Source of the DNA: Vicingus serpentipes
GTDB taxonomy: Bacteria > Bacteroidota > Bacteroidia > Flavobacteriales_E > Vicingaceae
Assembly (NCBI GenBank): GCA_024103385.1
Contig: JAGFIT010000079.1
Coordinates: 1-64,000, forward strand
DNA: 64,000 bases
Reading direction: 5' to 3'
The translations under genes were made by a program, and so were the position numbers. The notes beneath the pieces were generated by a model that saw only the letters and a program-made list of their open reading frames with translations, was not told the origin of the DNA and ran no database searches. Below, piece after piece: positions 1-8,112 of the stretch. Every line of letters begins with the position of its first letter. Position 1 is the first letter of the stretch.

Positions 1-762
1 AACGTATCTATCATGATTTGGTTTGTGCCCTTTTTGGTAAACATGGCGATTAAGTCGGTTAAATCAAGAGGAGATATGGACGAGGAATATCATTTAGAGT
101 ACATCAGCACGGGAATTATGGCTACTCCAGACATGTCTATTTTAGAGGCCCAAAAAGAAGTGGCTAAGTTTGGAAAGTTGGTACAGCGGATGAATGGATT
201 TTTGAAAGATTTAATCACAACAACTGACGCTAAAGAAATAAGCAAAACATTGGCAAGAGTTAAAAAATACGAAGACATAACAGACCGTATAGAATCAGAT
301 GTAGCAGATTATTTAGCAAAAATTTCTCAAGAAGAAATGAGTGAAGAGTCAAGTGTTCGAATAAGAGGAATGTTAAGAATTATTGGAAATTTAGAAAGAA
401 TGGGAGACATCTATTATCAAATGTCTAAAGGAATAGAAAGGAAAAATGAGCAAAAAGTATACTTTACTCCAGAACAAAGAGAAAAAGTATTAAGCATGTT
501 TGACTTGGTGGATGATGCGCTGAAAAACATGAATAAAAACCTTGATGGAGAATATGAAGAGATATCTATTTCTAAAGCAATAGAGCTGGAAAATGTAATT
601 AACAAGTATAGAAAAACATTAAGAAAAGAACATTTTGAAAGTGTGGAAAAAGGAGAATACAACTTTAAAAGCGCTACAATTTATAGCGACCTGTTTAATT
701 CATTAGAAAAAATAGGTGATCACGCTATTAATGTTGCAGAAGGAATTAAAGGAGTGGTTTAA
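1..762 (+). CDS. Na/Pi cotransporter family protein, C-terminal part with PhoU-like domain (5' truncated by window)
   Basis: The frame is open from base 1, so the gene starts outside the window. An ATG at 13 is internal. The first ~20 visible residues are hydrophobic (IWFVPFLVNMAI) and look like the end of the last membrane segment of a NptA/Na-Pi-II type transporter. The rest (~45-245) is a charged all-helical region with two PhoU-like halves; motifs include GNLERMGDIYYQ and the closing SLEKIGDHAINVAEGI, which are typical of PhoU bundles. The family imports phosphate with sodium across the inner membrane. The position at the head of a PhoB/PhoR-like cluster fits phosphate uptake. Family assignment is strong; the ion specificity is inferred. 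Confidence 0.85.
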   Translation, partial: NVSIMIWFVPFLVNMAIKSVKSRGDMDEEYHLEYISTGIMATPDMSILEAQKEVAKFGKLVQRMNGFLKDLITTTDAKEISKTLARVKKYEDITDRIESDVADYLAKISQEEMSEESSVRIRGMLRIIGNLERMGDIYYQMSKGIERKNEQKVYFTPEQREKVLSMFDLVDDALKNMNKNLDGEYEEISISKAIELENVINKYRKTLRKEHFESVEKGEYNFKSATIYSDLFNSLEKIGDHAINVAEGIKGVV

Positions 763-873
763 CTTTAAGTTAATATTTCTTAACTATCTAATAACATAAG
801 CATAAAGCTATTTTTACCCGAAAGCTAAATTTTGGTCGTTTCTTTGAAGAAAAATTAAAAACTTTAAAAAAAG

Positions 874-1188
874 ATGAGAATATTAGTTTTAGTTATCGCT
901 TTATTTAGCATTGTCAATCTTAGCGCAAACAACAATGAAGACAAGCTAAAAAGTTTTTCAATTAGCGGAAAAGTGCTAGATAATAAAGAAAGTTTAACGG
1001 GTGTTAAAGTGATGTTAGACAACAAAGAGGTGATTGTTTATACTGATTTTGAAGGAAACTTCACTCTTCAAAATGTGATAGAAGGAGAACATACCCTGTC
1101 TTTTAGTTTAATCGCTTATGACGACAAACAAATAACTTTTAACACAAAAGAAGCTTCTACATTAGAAGTAGAGTTAAAAGAAAAATAA
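874..1188 (+). CDS. small secreted CarboxypepD_reg-like domain protein
   Basis: A 104-residue protein. Residues 1-18 form a signal peptide (MRILVLVIALFSIVNLSA). Residues ~28-100 form one CarboxypepD_reg-like beta-sandwich, recognised by SISGKVLDNKE, then VKVMLDNKEVIVYTDFEGNFTLQNV and GEHTLSFSLIAYD. This domain is usually the N-terminal part of TonB receptors, but here it stands alone. It is probably periplasmic or surface exposed; no catalytic motif is present. A clear rho-independent terminator follows at 1211-1238, so it is probably a single-gene transcript or the end of the upstream transporter transcript. Confidence 0.7.
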   Translation: MRILVLVIALFSIVNLSANNNEDKLKSFSISGKVLDNKESLTGVKVMLDNKEVIVYTDFEGNFTLQNVIEGEHTLSFSLIAYDDKQITFNTKEASTLEVELKEK

Positions 1189-1210
1189 AAAGATTTTTAA
1201 TAAATCAAAA

Positions 1211-1238
1211 TCCCCTGTAACCGCAGGGGATTTTTTTT
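1211..1238 (+). terminator. rho-independent terminator after the CarboxypepD_reg gene
   Basis: Stem TCCCCTG / CAGGGGA with a 6-base loop, followed directly by eight T residues. It lies 22 bases after the stop of the preceding gene. It also shows that a TTG at 1237, inside the T-tract, is not the start of the next gene. Confidence 0.85.
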
Positions 1239-1254
1239 GAAATTGTTTGAACCA

Positions 1255-1719
1255 ATGAAAACAAGACTTGTAGTTATAGCGCTTTTTACCTTCTTAAGTT
1301 TTTCAACAACATACGGGCAACAGATCACCAAAAAGGGAGAGGTGTATATTGATGAAAAAGGAGAAAATTATTCAGGTGTATATATTTCATATTATCCAGA
1401 TGGGGAAAAACAAACCGTTTACACGATTAAAAAAGGGAAAGAGAATGGCTCTGTGGAATTTTATTATCCAGAGGGAACAATAATGGAACAAGGCATTTTT
1501 AAAGACGGTAAAAAAGATGGTAAATGGGTACGTTGGTCTACCGATGGAAATAAGTTAGCAGAAGCAAACTACAAAGAAGGAAAAAAAGAGGGGCAATGGA
1601 TTATTTGGGACGAGAGAGGTGTTAAACGTTACGAAATGTTTTATGCTAATGGAGCAAAAACAGGAACATGGTTAATGTGGGATGAACGAGGCCAAATTTC
1701 AAACCAAAAAGAGTACTAG
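1255..1719 (+). CDS. secreted MORN-repeat protein (YwqK-like)
   Basis: A 154-residue protein. The start is set at the ATG at 1255 because a good signal peptide begins there (MKTRLVVIALFTFLSFSTTYGQ); the upstream TTG in the same frame lies in a terminator. The mature part consists of about five MORN-type repeats of ~23 residues, each with a G-x-x-x-G-x-W/F pattern (GKENGSVEFYYPEG, GKKDGKWVRWSTDG, GKKEGQWIIWDERG, GAKTGTWLMWDERG). Such repeats are often labelled toxin-antitoxin system YwqK antitoxin, but no toxin gene is adjacent, so that function is not supported. Likely periplasmic or outer-membrane associated; role unknown. Confidence 0.7.
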   Translation: MKTRLVVIALFTFLSFSTTYGQQITKKGEVYIDEKGENYSGVYISYYPDGEKQTVYTIKKGKENGSVEFYYPEGTIMEQGIFKDGKKDGKWVRWSTDGNKLAEANYKEGKKEGQWIIWDERGVKRYEMFYANGAKTGTWLMWDERGQISNQKEY

Positions 1720-1728
1720 CACCATTTT

Positions 1729-1757
1729 TTCCTGACAAAATGTAATGGAAACCAGGA
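1729..1757 (+). repeat. dispersed palindromic repeat, TTCCTGA-N16-CCAGGA (copy 1)
   Basis: TTCCTGA, exactly 16 bases, then CCAGGA. It starts 10 bases after the stop codon of the MORN gene. Copies with the same spacing and a related interior (GAARYGNARYGGA-like) lie at 41105-41133 and 56301-56329, in each case just after a plus-strand gene. Confidence 0.6.
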
Positions 1758-1833
1758 AAGGTAAGTTCAGCGAAGCTAATCCAGAAAAATGAAACAGGAA
1801 TAAATAACGCCTTTCCCTATTCATAATAGACGC

Positions 1834-1851
1834 TTAACATTAAATTAACTA
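1834..1851 (+). promoter_or_regulatory. candidate Pho-box-like direct repeat upstream of the atypical response regulator
   Basis: TTAACAT-TAAA-TTAACTA: two 7-base half sites with an 11-base period, the spacing known for PhoB-type sites. It ends 36 bases before the ATG. A -7-like TAATTTTA lies about 20 bases downstream. Three similar sites precede the other units of this cluster. Confidence 0.4.
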
Positions 1852-1887
1852 CTGAACAAGGGTGTTCTACTAATTTTAAATACTAGA

Positions 1888-2565
1888 ATGACCCCAATAA
1901 TTAACATATTGAGCAGTAATACTTCGGAACTGGAAGCCTTTAAAAGGTTTTTTGAAACAGAAGGCTTTGAGGTGTTTGTGTCTTCTGTTGTTGATGAGAA
2001 AAGCATTAATGAAATTTACAAAAACCACCCGGATGTTATTTTATTGGACTTAAACATTGAAAATTCTGACGGCATTGAGTTGTGCTACCAATTAAAAACA
2101 GAAAATGTGTTGAACTCTTACATTGTTTTATTTACTGACCATCAAGAGGAATACATACAAATAGAAGCCTTTAAAGCGGGGGCAGATGATTATATTGTTA
2201 AGCCTATTAACTCACGTGTTTTATTAAAAAGAATAAACGCCCTATTAAAAAGAAAACGGCTTAATCCAAAAAAAGAAAAACCAAAAATTGTTTCTTATAA
2301 CAATTTAAAAATTGATAGAGAGAGTTATTTGGTGTATAACGATGGAGAAAAAATATCTTTACCCAGAAAAGAATTTGAAATGCTTTTTTTATTAATTGAT
2401 AAACCCCAAAAAGTGTTTTCTAGAGAAGAAATTTTTCAGAAAGTGTGGAAAGAAAATAAGGGCACTAACCTTCGTATTATAGATGTACACATTCGAAAAA
2501 TTAGAGAGCAGATAGGAGAGAATATCATTAAAACAATAAAGGGCGTAGGTTATCAGCTAGCCTAA
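1888..2565 (+). CDS. OmpR/PhoB-family response regulator with degenerate receiver domain
   Basis: A 225-residue protein with a receiver domain (1-120) and a winged-helix DNA-binding domain (~130-225; RKEFEMLFLL, FSREEIFQKVW, IIDVHIRKIREQIG, IKTIKGVGYQ). It is the same length as, and clearly paralogous to, the canonical regulator at 7339-8016. In that paralogue the Mg-binding acid pair is D10-D11; here the aligned positions are S10-N11 (NILSSNTSE). The phospho-acceptor D54, T83 and K105 remain. Loss of the acid pair usually weakens or abolishes phosphorylation, so it may act constitutively or in another way. No kinase is adjacent. A Pho-box-like repeat precedes it. Confidence 0.88.
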   Translation: MTPIINILSSNTSELEAFKRFFETEGFEVFVSSVVDEKSINEIYKNHPDVILLDLNIENSDGIELCYQLKTENVLNSYIVLFTDHQEEYIQIEAFKAGADDYIVKPINSRVLLKRINALLKRKRLNPKKEKPKIVSYNNLKIDRESYLVYNDGEKISLPRKEFEMLFLLIDKPQKVFSREEIFQKVWKENKGTNLRIIDVHIRKIREQIGENIIKTIKGVGYQLA

Positions 2566-2579
2566 CATCTTCTTTTTTT

Positions 2580-2601
2580 GTCATACTGAGCCTGCCGAAG
2601 T
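2580..2601. repeat. half copy of a Bacteroidota REP-like intergenic repeat
   Basis: GTCATACTGAG..CCGAAGTA in the gap between two convergent genes. It resembles one arm of a widespread intergenic repeat; the second arm is not seen. The rest of the 112-base gap holds nothing I can name. Confidence 0.4.
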
Positions 2602-2677
2602 ACCCCCTCCCACCCATTTTTCATTATTTTTACGATAGCATAATGTGGATAAATAACATATGTTGTTTATTCGATTG

Positions 2678-5491
2678 TTACCCCACCAAATACTTAACCC
2701 CTAAACTAAAGGTGCTTCCGCTTTTGTAGGAGTTAAAAATATATTCTTGGTCTTTGTAGGTATATGTTTGTTTTATCAGAGGGTTGAGAATGTTTTGTGC
2801 TTTAAAAGTTAGGCTAAAGTGTTTTCCTAGTTTTTTATTGATATTAAAATCCAATTGGTGCACAGGTTTTTGATACACATTTGGTGTGGCACCAACAATT
2901 ACAACTGCAATTTTTTCTCCAGACACATTGTAACTTAAGTTAACAGAAAGCCCTAAAGAATCGTTGTTATATCCCGCAAACACATTAATAATGTAAGGAG
3001 ATTGTCCAAATAAACTTCTGGTATCAGCTGCATTAGGGTCAAGAGCTCTGATTAACTCTAATTCTTGGGCATCTATGCCTACTTCAGAGAAAACATACGT
3101 AAAGTTACCTCCAATGCTAAAGGTATTAACAGAGCCAGAAATAAAGTCTAATGCTTTTTTAATCTCAAACTCGGCACCATAAACGGTAGCGTTATCAATG
3201 TTTCTCCAAGTTAACTCTGAGTTTTGAGCTTGTGTGTTAAATACCAATTCAATGGGGTTAGAAAACGCTTTGTAAAAACCTCCTACAGAAATTATTTCCC
3301 CATAGTTAGGAAAGACTTCATAGCGTAAATCAAAGTTGTTTACCAATGTCCTTTCTAAATCAGGATTTCCTACAATAATCCAGTTGGTAGAAAAATCGTA
3401 AGTAGCAAAAGGGGCAATCTCTCTAAATGTGGGGCGCGCCAATGTTCTAGAAAAAGTAGCTCTTAGGTTGGTTTTTTCGTTTAATGCATAAGAAGTATTG
3501 ATTGCAGGTAAAATATCGATTTCACTTAATGTCCCTACTTTTTCCTTTTGGTCAAAGCTTCTAGCGGTAATATCAGTAGTTTCTAACCGGGCACCAGTTA
3601 CTAGACGAAGCTTATCTGTAGCCCAAATGTCACCCATTAAATATGTCGCAGCAATAGTTTGGTCAGCAGAGTAACTGTTTCTTCTTTCAGTAGCATCTTC
3701 AATGTATAGATAGCTAGAAACAGGGTTTCCTGGGCCTGGTAACACCATGTTGGTGTCGTTAAGGTACTCAGCAACGCTTCCGTTATAGTTTAAGAAGCCT
3801 TGAGAACGGTAATTATATCTGTTTTCTGTTAGTAGTCTTTCTTGCCATAAATAAGCTCCTCCAAACTTTATTTTGGATGTTTTACCCTCTTTTTCTTTTA
3901 TAGCGAATTCGAAGTTCAATTTTGCGTCAGCGGTAGCTTGTTCTAGTTCTCTGTAAAAACGTGTTGGAACAGGGTAGATGGCAGCTTGTATGCTGTAGTT
4001 GGTGTCACCAGTTATTTCATCTAATGTATAATCATTAGAGAAATAACGCAAATCGGGTTGATTTTGATTGGACTGAGAAAAAGCATACATCCAGTCCACT
4101 TTTAATTTTTTTAATCCTTCAAAATAGTGTTCTCCTTTAGTTTGATAGCTACTTAATTTATTCTCTTGGTATTCTAAGGCACGTGTTTGAAAGTACAACC
4201 CTTCTTGGTCACTTGGTATTTCTCCTTCTTGAAAAGAAGTGGTGGTAATGCCGTTTTGATTTCTTAAATAAGTAAACCCTAATTTATGGTTGCTAGAAAT
4301 TTTATAAGAAAGGTTGGCAAAAGCACCCCACAATACATTTTCTGAAGAGCGCACATCCTTTAGCGTACGAGTTGGATTTAATTCGTCAACATCAGCTACT
4401 TTTCCGGTTAGTTCGTACCTTCCTGTCTCTGCGTCTTTATCTCTATGTTCAAACTTTTTAGAATAAGAAAGACCCGTAATAAAACCTAAATCTTTTCCGA
4501 AAAGACGAACCAAATTTCCTACAGACCCTGAATAACGTTGGTTAAGGAATGATTGTTTCTCAACTCCTTCCATCTCTTTATTAAAAGCGTTTCCTATTTT
4601 TTCTAATCGAGCATTGTCAACAAACAAGGCTGGAATTCTGTTGCTGGCTGTTGGCCGCTCTCTTGTTCCATCATCAAAACCCAAATAATCAGTGCCACCA
4701 CCTTCATAGGTTAAAAAATCATCTTTTAAGCTAGATGCTGTATTATATCCTAAAGAACTGGAAAACTGAAAAGTAAACTGTTCTGGAAAATCTTTGGTTT
4801 CTATATCTACCAATCCTCCAGTAAAACTTCCAGGCAAATCAGGAGTAAACGCTTTAATTACTTTCATGTTTTCTATCATGTTGGTGGGGAATAGATCTAG
4901 TTGTACCGCATTTCTATTGGGGTCTAATCCTGGAATTTCTGCTTTGTTTAAAGTGGTTTTACTGTATCGGTCACTTAGCCCTCTTACATAAACATACTTC
5001 CCTCCCTCTATGGTTAAACCAGTCACTCTTTTAGCCGCAGAAGCAGCATCATTATCCCCTCTTTTTGCTATTTCTTTTGCGCCAATAGCTTCCATTACGG
5101 TAGCTGATTTTCTTTTTACCTGTAATAAATATTCTTCATTTTTTCTGTCTGCTTTTGCTTCAACAGTAAACATGGCTATTGCCATAGCAGATGTGGCTAA
5201 TGAGAAGTTATGACTGCTTATCTCCCCATCTTTTACGGTAACATTAATGGTGTCCGACCGAAAGGAAATGTAAGAACAAATGACCTGATGTTCTCCTGCA
5301 GCAATATTCGGAATGCGATAATTTCCATCAATATCAGCCATACACCCAGTTGTTGTTCCTTTTAGCAAAACTGTTGCACCAATCAGCTCTTCTCCCGTTT
5401 CTGCGCTGGTTACTTTTCCCTGTATAGTCCCCTGAGAAAATGTTGTGTTTACAATAAAAGAAAACAATGCAGCATAAAGTATTTTTTTCAT
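2678..5491 (-). CDS. TonB-dependent outer-membrane receptor with N-terminal CarboxypepD_reg domain
   Basis: A 937-residue protein. Signal peptide 1-19 (ending TTFSQ), then a CarboxypepD_reg domain (~20-105; IQGKVTSAETGEELIGATV), a plug domain (~125-240; VMEAIGAKEIAKRGDNDAA, YVYVRGLSDRYSKTTLN) and a long beta-barrel ending in an aromatic strand (SFSLGVKYLVG). The typical barrel motif LRATFSRTLARPTFREIAP is present at about two thirds of the length. It would import a substrate across the outer membrane using TonB energy. The lipoprotein gene upstream on the same strand and a Pho-box-like repeat at 5544-5561 suggest a phosphate-starvation role, for example uptake of a phosphorus compound; the substrate is not visible in the sequence. 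Confidence 0.92.
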   Translation of the reverse strand: MKKILYAALFSFIVNTTFSQGTIQGKVTSAETGEELIGATVLLKGTTTGCMADIDGNYRIPNIAAGEHQVICSYISFRSDTINVTVKDGEISSHNFSLATSAMAIAMFTVEAKADRKNEEYLLQVKRKSATVMEAIGAKEIAKRGDNDAASAAKRVTGLTIEGGKYVYVRGLSDRYSKTTLNKAEIPGLDPNRNAVQLDLFPTNMIENMKVIKAFTPDLPGSFTGGLVDIETKDFPEQFTFQFSSSLGYNTASSLKDDFLTYEGGGTDYLGFDDGTRERPTASNRIPALFVDNARLEKIGNAFNKEMEGVEKQSFLNQRYSGSVGNLVRLFGKDLGFITGLSYSKKFEHRDKDAETGRYELTGKVADVDELNPTRTLKDVRSSENVLWGAFANLSYKISSNHKLGFTYLRNQNGITTTSFQEGEIPSDQEGLYFQTRALEYQENKLSSYQTKGEHYFEGLKKLKVDWMYAFSQSNQNQPDLRYFSNDYTLDEITGDTNYSIQAAIYPVPTRFYRELEQATADAKLNFEFAIKEKEGKTSKIKFGGAYLWQERLLTENRYNYRSQGFLNYNGSVAEYLNDTNMVLPGPGNPVSSYLYIEDATERRNSYSADQTIAATYLMGDIWATDKLRLVTGARLETTDITARSFDQKEKVGTLSEIDILPAINTSYALNEKTNLRATFSRTLARPTFREIAPFATYDFSTNWIIVGNPDLERTLVNNFDLRYEVFPNYGEIISVGGFYKAFSNPIELVFNTQAQNSELTWRNIDNATVYGAEFEIKKALDFISGSVNTFSIGGNFTYVFSEVGIDAQELELIRALDPNAADTRSLFGQSPYIINVFAGYNNDSLGLSVNLSYNVSGEKIAVVIVGATPNVYQKPVHQLDFNINKKLGKHFSLTFKAQNILNPLIKQTYTYKDQEYIFNSYKSGSTFSLGVKYLVG

Positions 5492-5543
5492 GGATTTTAG
5501 TCTAATTTATATTCTGCAAAGAAAAATATCAGCCGTAATTAGG

Positions 5544-5561
5544 CCGTTAAACAAATGTTAA
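5544..5561 (-). promoter_or_regulatory. candidate Pho-box-like direct repeat upstream of the TonB receptor
   Basis: Read on the minus strand: TTAACAT-TTGT-TTAACGG, the same 7+4+7 layout as at 1834 and 7276. It ends 52 bases before the receptor ATG. Confidence 0.4.
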
Positions 5562-5662
5562 GCATCTGTTATGAGTGAGGTAGTATAAATAAAAAGAAAT
5601 GGACAACTTAAAAAAAGAAAATAGTTGCTCAAGCAAGGAATAATAAGGGTTATACAAAAATA

Positions 5663-5691
5663 AAAAGCCTCCCAAAAATCAGGAGGCTTTT
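5663..5691 (-). terminator. rho-independent terminator after the beta-helix lipoprotein gene
   Basis: Perfect 10-base stem AAAAGCCTCC / GGAGGCTTTT with a 9-base loop, 20 bases after the stop of the minus-strand gene ending at 5711. It separates that gene from the TonB receptor gene, which therefore needs its own promoter. Confidence 0.85.
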
Positions 5692-5710
5692 ACTTTATAT
5701 CAACTTAATA

Positions 5711-7087
5711 TTAAGGGAATGTTAATGTCCACCCTTGTGCCCAGTTTGTTCCGTTAGCATCAAATGCTCCTAAATAAGTTACATTGTCATACCAAGAATC
5801 TGCTGCCGCAACACCTGTTCCTAAGCTTGTAGAAGGAATTGGGTTGCTTGCTGAAATAGATGCGGCTGTTGTGCTTACATTTGAAACACTAGCATGTCCA
5901 GATAAATCGGCACCAGCATTAGTAACAGCGGAAACAATGTTGTCAGCACCAATATTTGAAAGAACAATTCCGGCTAACTTTAATTGACCAGCATCTAATC
6001 TTGCTTTAGAGTCTTCTCCTGAAGCTAAGTCTTCAATGTCTATTCCTTTTCCAAAATTATGGAATACAGAGTTGTGGTATTCTCCACCAGCGTTATCTCT
6101 AAATGTTATTGCTCTACTTGTTCCGTTACCAATATAAGTGGAGTTGTAAATTACAGGTGTCGCATATGGTGTTCCATCTTCAGGAGATGTTCCCCCATCA
6201 TGCTCCCCTCCTCTATCAGAGTTGGCATTTTCGATAGCTACCCAAAACTGTCCTTTTCCTCTGTATCCTTGGTCATAATCATAAGAATCGTCACCAACGT
6301 TAGAAACTAAGATGTGTTTTAGGTTAGGTGTCCCACCAAAAAATTCAACACCATCATCAGCATTGGCAACTACTTCTATGTGGTGAATGGTTGTTCCTGA
6401 ACCTACACCACCAAGTGTTAACCCGTTAATTTCGTTTCCAGCCCCAATATCTGTTCCTCCATGACGAATAGAAACATAACATAAAGAACCAGAGTTATCA
6501 GCATCATTAGAGCCACCATAAGAACCTCTTGGCTCAGAAGTAGGTATTCCTTCAATGTTTTGTGAGCCAGGAACGGTGTTTAATGTCGCGTCACCTAAAA
6601 GAATTAAACCGCCCCATTGTCCAGTAGTGCTTAAACCAACAGAGCCATCTAATGGATCTGCTTCGAAAGTAAAAATAATAGGTTCTGAAGCTGTTCCACA
6701 AGCGTTAATCATTCCTCCTTTAGCAACAATTAATGCAGAAGCAGAAGCTCCAGTTCCAGGCTTTCCTTTTATTACTGTTCCTGGTTGTATGGTTAAAGTT
6801 TGTCCTGAATTAACAAAAACAAAACCGTCTAATAGGTATACTTTGTCTTTTGTCCAAGTGGTTGTACCTGTTCCTGAACCATTGTCTGTCACTGTTACAA
6901 CATTATTTCCTGTCGGTGTTGGAGTTGGCTCTATCGCATAAACACAAGATCCATCATCTTTGTCTGCATCAGCGTTATAATTTGTTGCTGTTGCATCGGT
7001 ACAACCCTCTTTTTTAGAACAGGAAGTAAACAGACTTCCTATCCCGAAGGAGATAGCCGTAATTAGTAGTAAATTTTTTGTTTTCAT
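5711..7087 (-). CDS. right-handed beta-helix lipoprotein, likely cell-surface
   Basis: A 458-residue protein with a lipoprotein signal (lipobox LFTSC, Cys at ~23), then a Cys-containing Asp-rich motif (GCTDATATNYNADADKDDGSC, split here as GCTDATATNY and ADKDDGSC) found in many Bacteroidota surface proteins, then a P/T linker. From ~60 on it is rich in G, N, T and V with regular short strands (LTIQPGTVIKG, ALIVAKGG, NGLTLGGVGSG, HHIEVVANADDGVEFFGG), as in parallel beta-helices. Proteins of this type are often mislabelled multidrug transporter. It sits upstream of a TonB receptor and downstream of a Pho-box-like site, so it may be the surface partner of that receptor. Ligand unknown. Confidence 0.75.
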   Translation of the reverse strand: MKTKNLLLITAISFGIGSLFTSCSKKEGCTDATATNYNADADKDDGSCVYAIEPTPTPTGNNVVTVTDNGSGTGTTTWTKDKVYLLDGFVFVNSGQTLTIQPGTVIKGKPGTGASASALIVAKGGMINACGTASEPIIFTFEADPLDGSVGLSTTGQWGGLILLGDATLNTVPGSQNIEGIPTSEPRGSYGGSNDADNSGSLCYVSIRHGGTDIGAGNEINGLTLGGVGSGTTIHHIEVVANADDGVEFFGGTPNLKHILVSNVGDDSYDYDQGYRGKGQFWVAIENANSDRGGEHDGGTSPEDGTPYATPVIYNSTYIGNGTSRAITFRDNAGGEYHNSVFHNFGKGIDIEDLASGEDSKARLDAGQLKLAGIVLSNIGADNIVSAVTNAGADLSGHASVSNVSTTAASISASNPIPSTSLGTGVAAADSWYDNVTYLGAFDANGTNWAQGWTLTFP

Positions 7088-7193
7088 TTTCTTAATTTTA
7101 GTTTTAAATAAGGTTTATTATTATTTTCTGAGGCAAAGGAAGGCAGTGTTTATTACTAGACCATAAAAACAACCTTATACTTATTTTATGTTC

Positions 7194-7211
7194 GTGTTAA
7201 GCAAACATTAC
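7194..7211 (-). promoter_or_regulatory. candidate Pho-box-like direct repeat upstream of the beta-helix lipoprotein
   Basis: On the minus strand: GTAATGT-TTGC-TTAACAC, the weakest of the four members but with the same 11-base period. It lies 106 bases before the ATG. Confidence 0.33.
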
Positions 7212-7275
7212 CTAGATAAAGTCTTCTTTAAGAAATGAAGTAAAAAGCCTGTTATAATAAGGAGAATACAATTAA

Positions 7276-7293
7276 TTAATGTTAAATTAACAT
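7276..7293 (+). promoter_or_regulatory. candidate Pho-box-like direct repeat upstream of phoB-like gene
   Basis: TTAATGT-TAAA-TTAACAT, 45 bases before the ATG of the PhoB-like regulator, which would allow autoregulation. A -7-like TAACTTAG follows 18 bases later. Confidence 0.42.
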
Positions 7294-7338
7294 CCTAAAA
7301 GAAATAGGAGAGTAACTTAGTATCAAAATTAAAAGACT

Positions 7339-8016
7339 ATGAGTAACGAAAAAATATTATTAGTTGATGATGAGTTAGATATTATTGAGTTTTTGGGTTA
7401 TAATCTAACAAAGGAAGGATATGATGTAACTACTACTACTAATGGCAGGGAAGCTATAGAGTTGGCTCAAAAAATTAAGCCAGACTTAATTGTTTTGGAT
7501 GTGATGATGCCAGAAATGGATGGAATTGAAACCTGTCATGAAATCAGAAACATAGAGGGGTTAAAAGATACGTTGATAGCCTTTTTAAGTGCTAGGGGTG
7601 AAGACTATTCCCAAGTAGCAGGGTTTGATGCAGGAGCAGATGATTATATTACGAAACCCATCAAGCCTCGATTACTAGTAAGCAGAGTAAAGGCAATTTT
7701 GAGAAGAAAGTCGGGAGGAGAAGAAATTACCATAAATGAGCAAGAAGGAAACATAAAAATAGATAGAGAAAAGTATTTGGTATATAAAGATGGGAAAGAG
7801 TTCTCTTTTCCTAAGAAAGAATTTGAATTGTTGGCTTTATTAATTTCTAAACCCGGGAAAGTGTTTACGAGAGATGTTATTTTAGAAGCAGTTTGGGGAG
7901 GAGAAGTAATTGTGGGAGATAGAACAATTGATGTGCATATTCGAAAATTAAGGGAAAAACTAGGAGATCACTACATTAAGACTATAAAAGGGGTGGGTTA
8001 TAAGTTTGAATCATAA
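7339..8016 (+). CDS. phoB: PhoB-like two-component response regulator
   Basis: A 225-residue OmpR/PhoB-family protein. The receiver domain (1-120) has the full set of key residues: D10-D11 (LLVDDE), phospho-acceptor D54 (IVLDVMMPEMDG), S84 and K106 (YITKPI). The winged-helix domain (~130-225) ends IKTIKGVGYKFES. A histidine kinase gene follows after 96 bases, giving a classical pair. The resemblance to PhoB/PhoR pairs plus the nearby Na/Pi transporter supports a phosphate-response role, but the symbol rests on context; another OmpR-type regulator is possible. Confidence 0.88.
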   Translation: MSNEKILLVDDELDIIEFLGYNLTKEGYDVTTTTNGREAIELAQKIKPDLIVLDVMMPEMDGIETCHEIRNIEGLKDTLIAFLSARGEDYSQVAGFDAGADDYITKPIKPRLLVSRVKAILRRKSGGEEITINEQEGNIKIDREKYLVYKDGKEFSFPKKEFELLALLISKPGKVFTRDVILEAVWGGEVIVGDRTIDVHIRKLREKLGDHYIKTIKGVGYKFES

Positions 8017-8112
8017 GAGCTTTTAAAAGCCGAAAGTTTATCTTTGGAAGATAATAAAGAGTAATTATTAAACTTTTATCTTTACAAACGTTTTAACCTT
8101 ACGAACCAATTC

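Noticed and set aside
766-785. A fifth Pho-box-like site (TTAATATTTCTTAAC) before the CarboxypepD_reg gene
   Set aside because: The period is 10, not 11, so it does not fit the pattern of the other four.
6555-6941. 128-codon plus-strand frame within the beta-helix lipoprotein gene
   Set aside because: It is antisense to a clearly coding gene with a signal peptide and has no start context or homology that I recognise.
8019-8030. Palindrome GCTTTTAAAAGC as a terminator between the PhoB-like and PhoR-like genes
   Set aside because: It has no loop or T-tract suited to termination, and the two genes are a functional pair.
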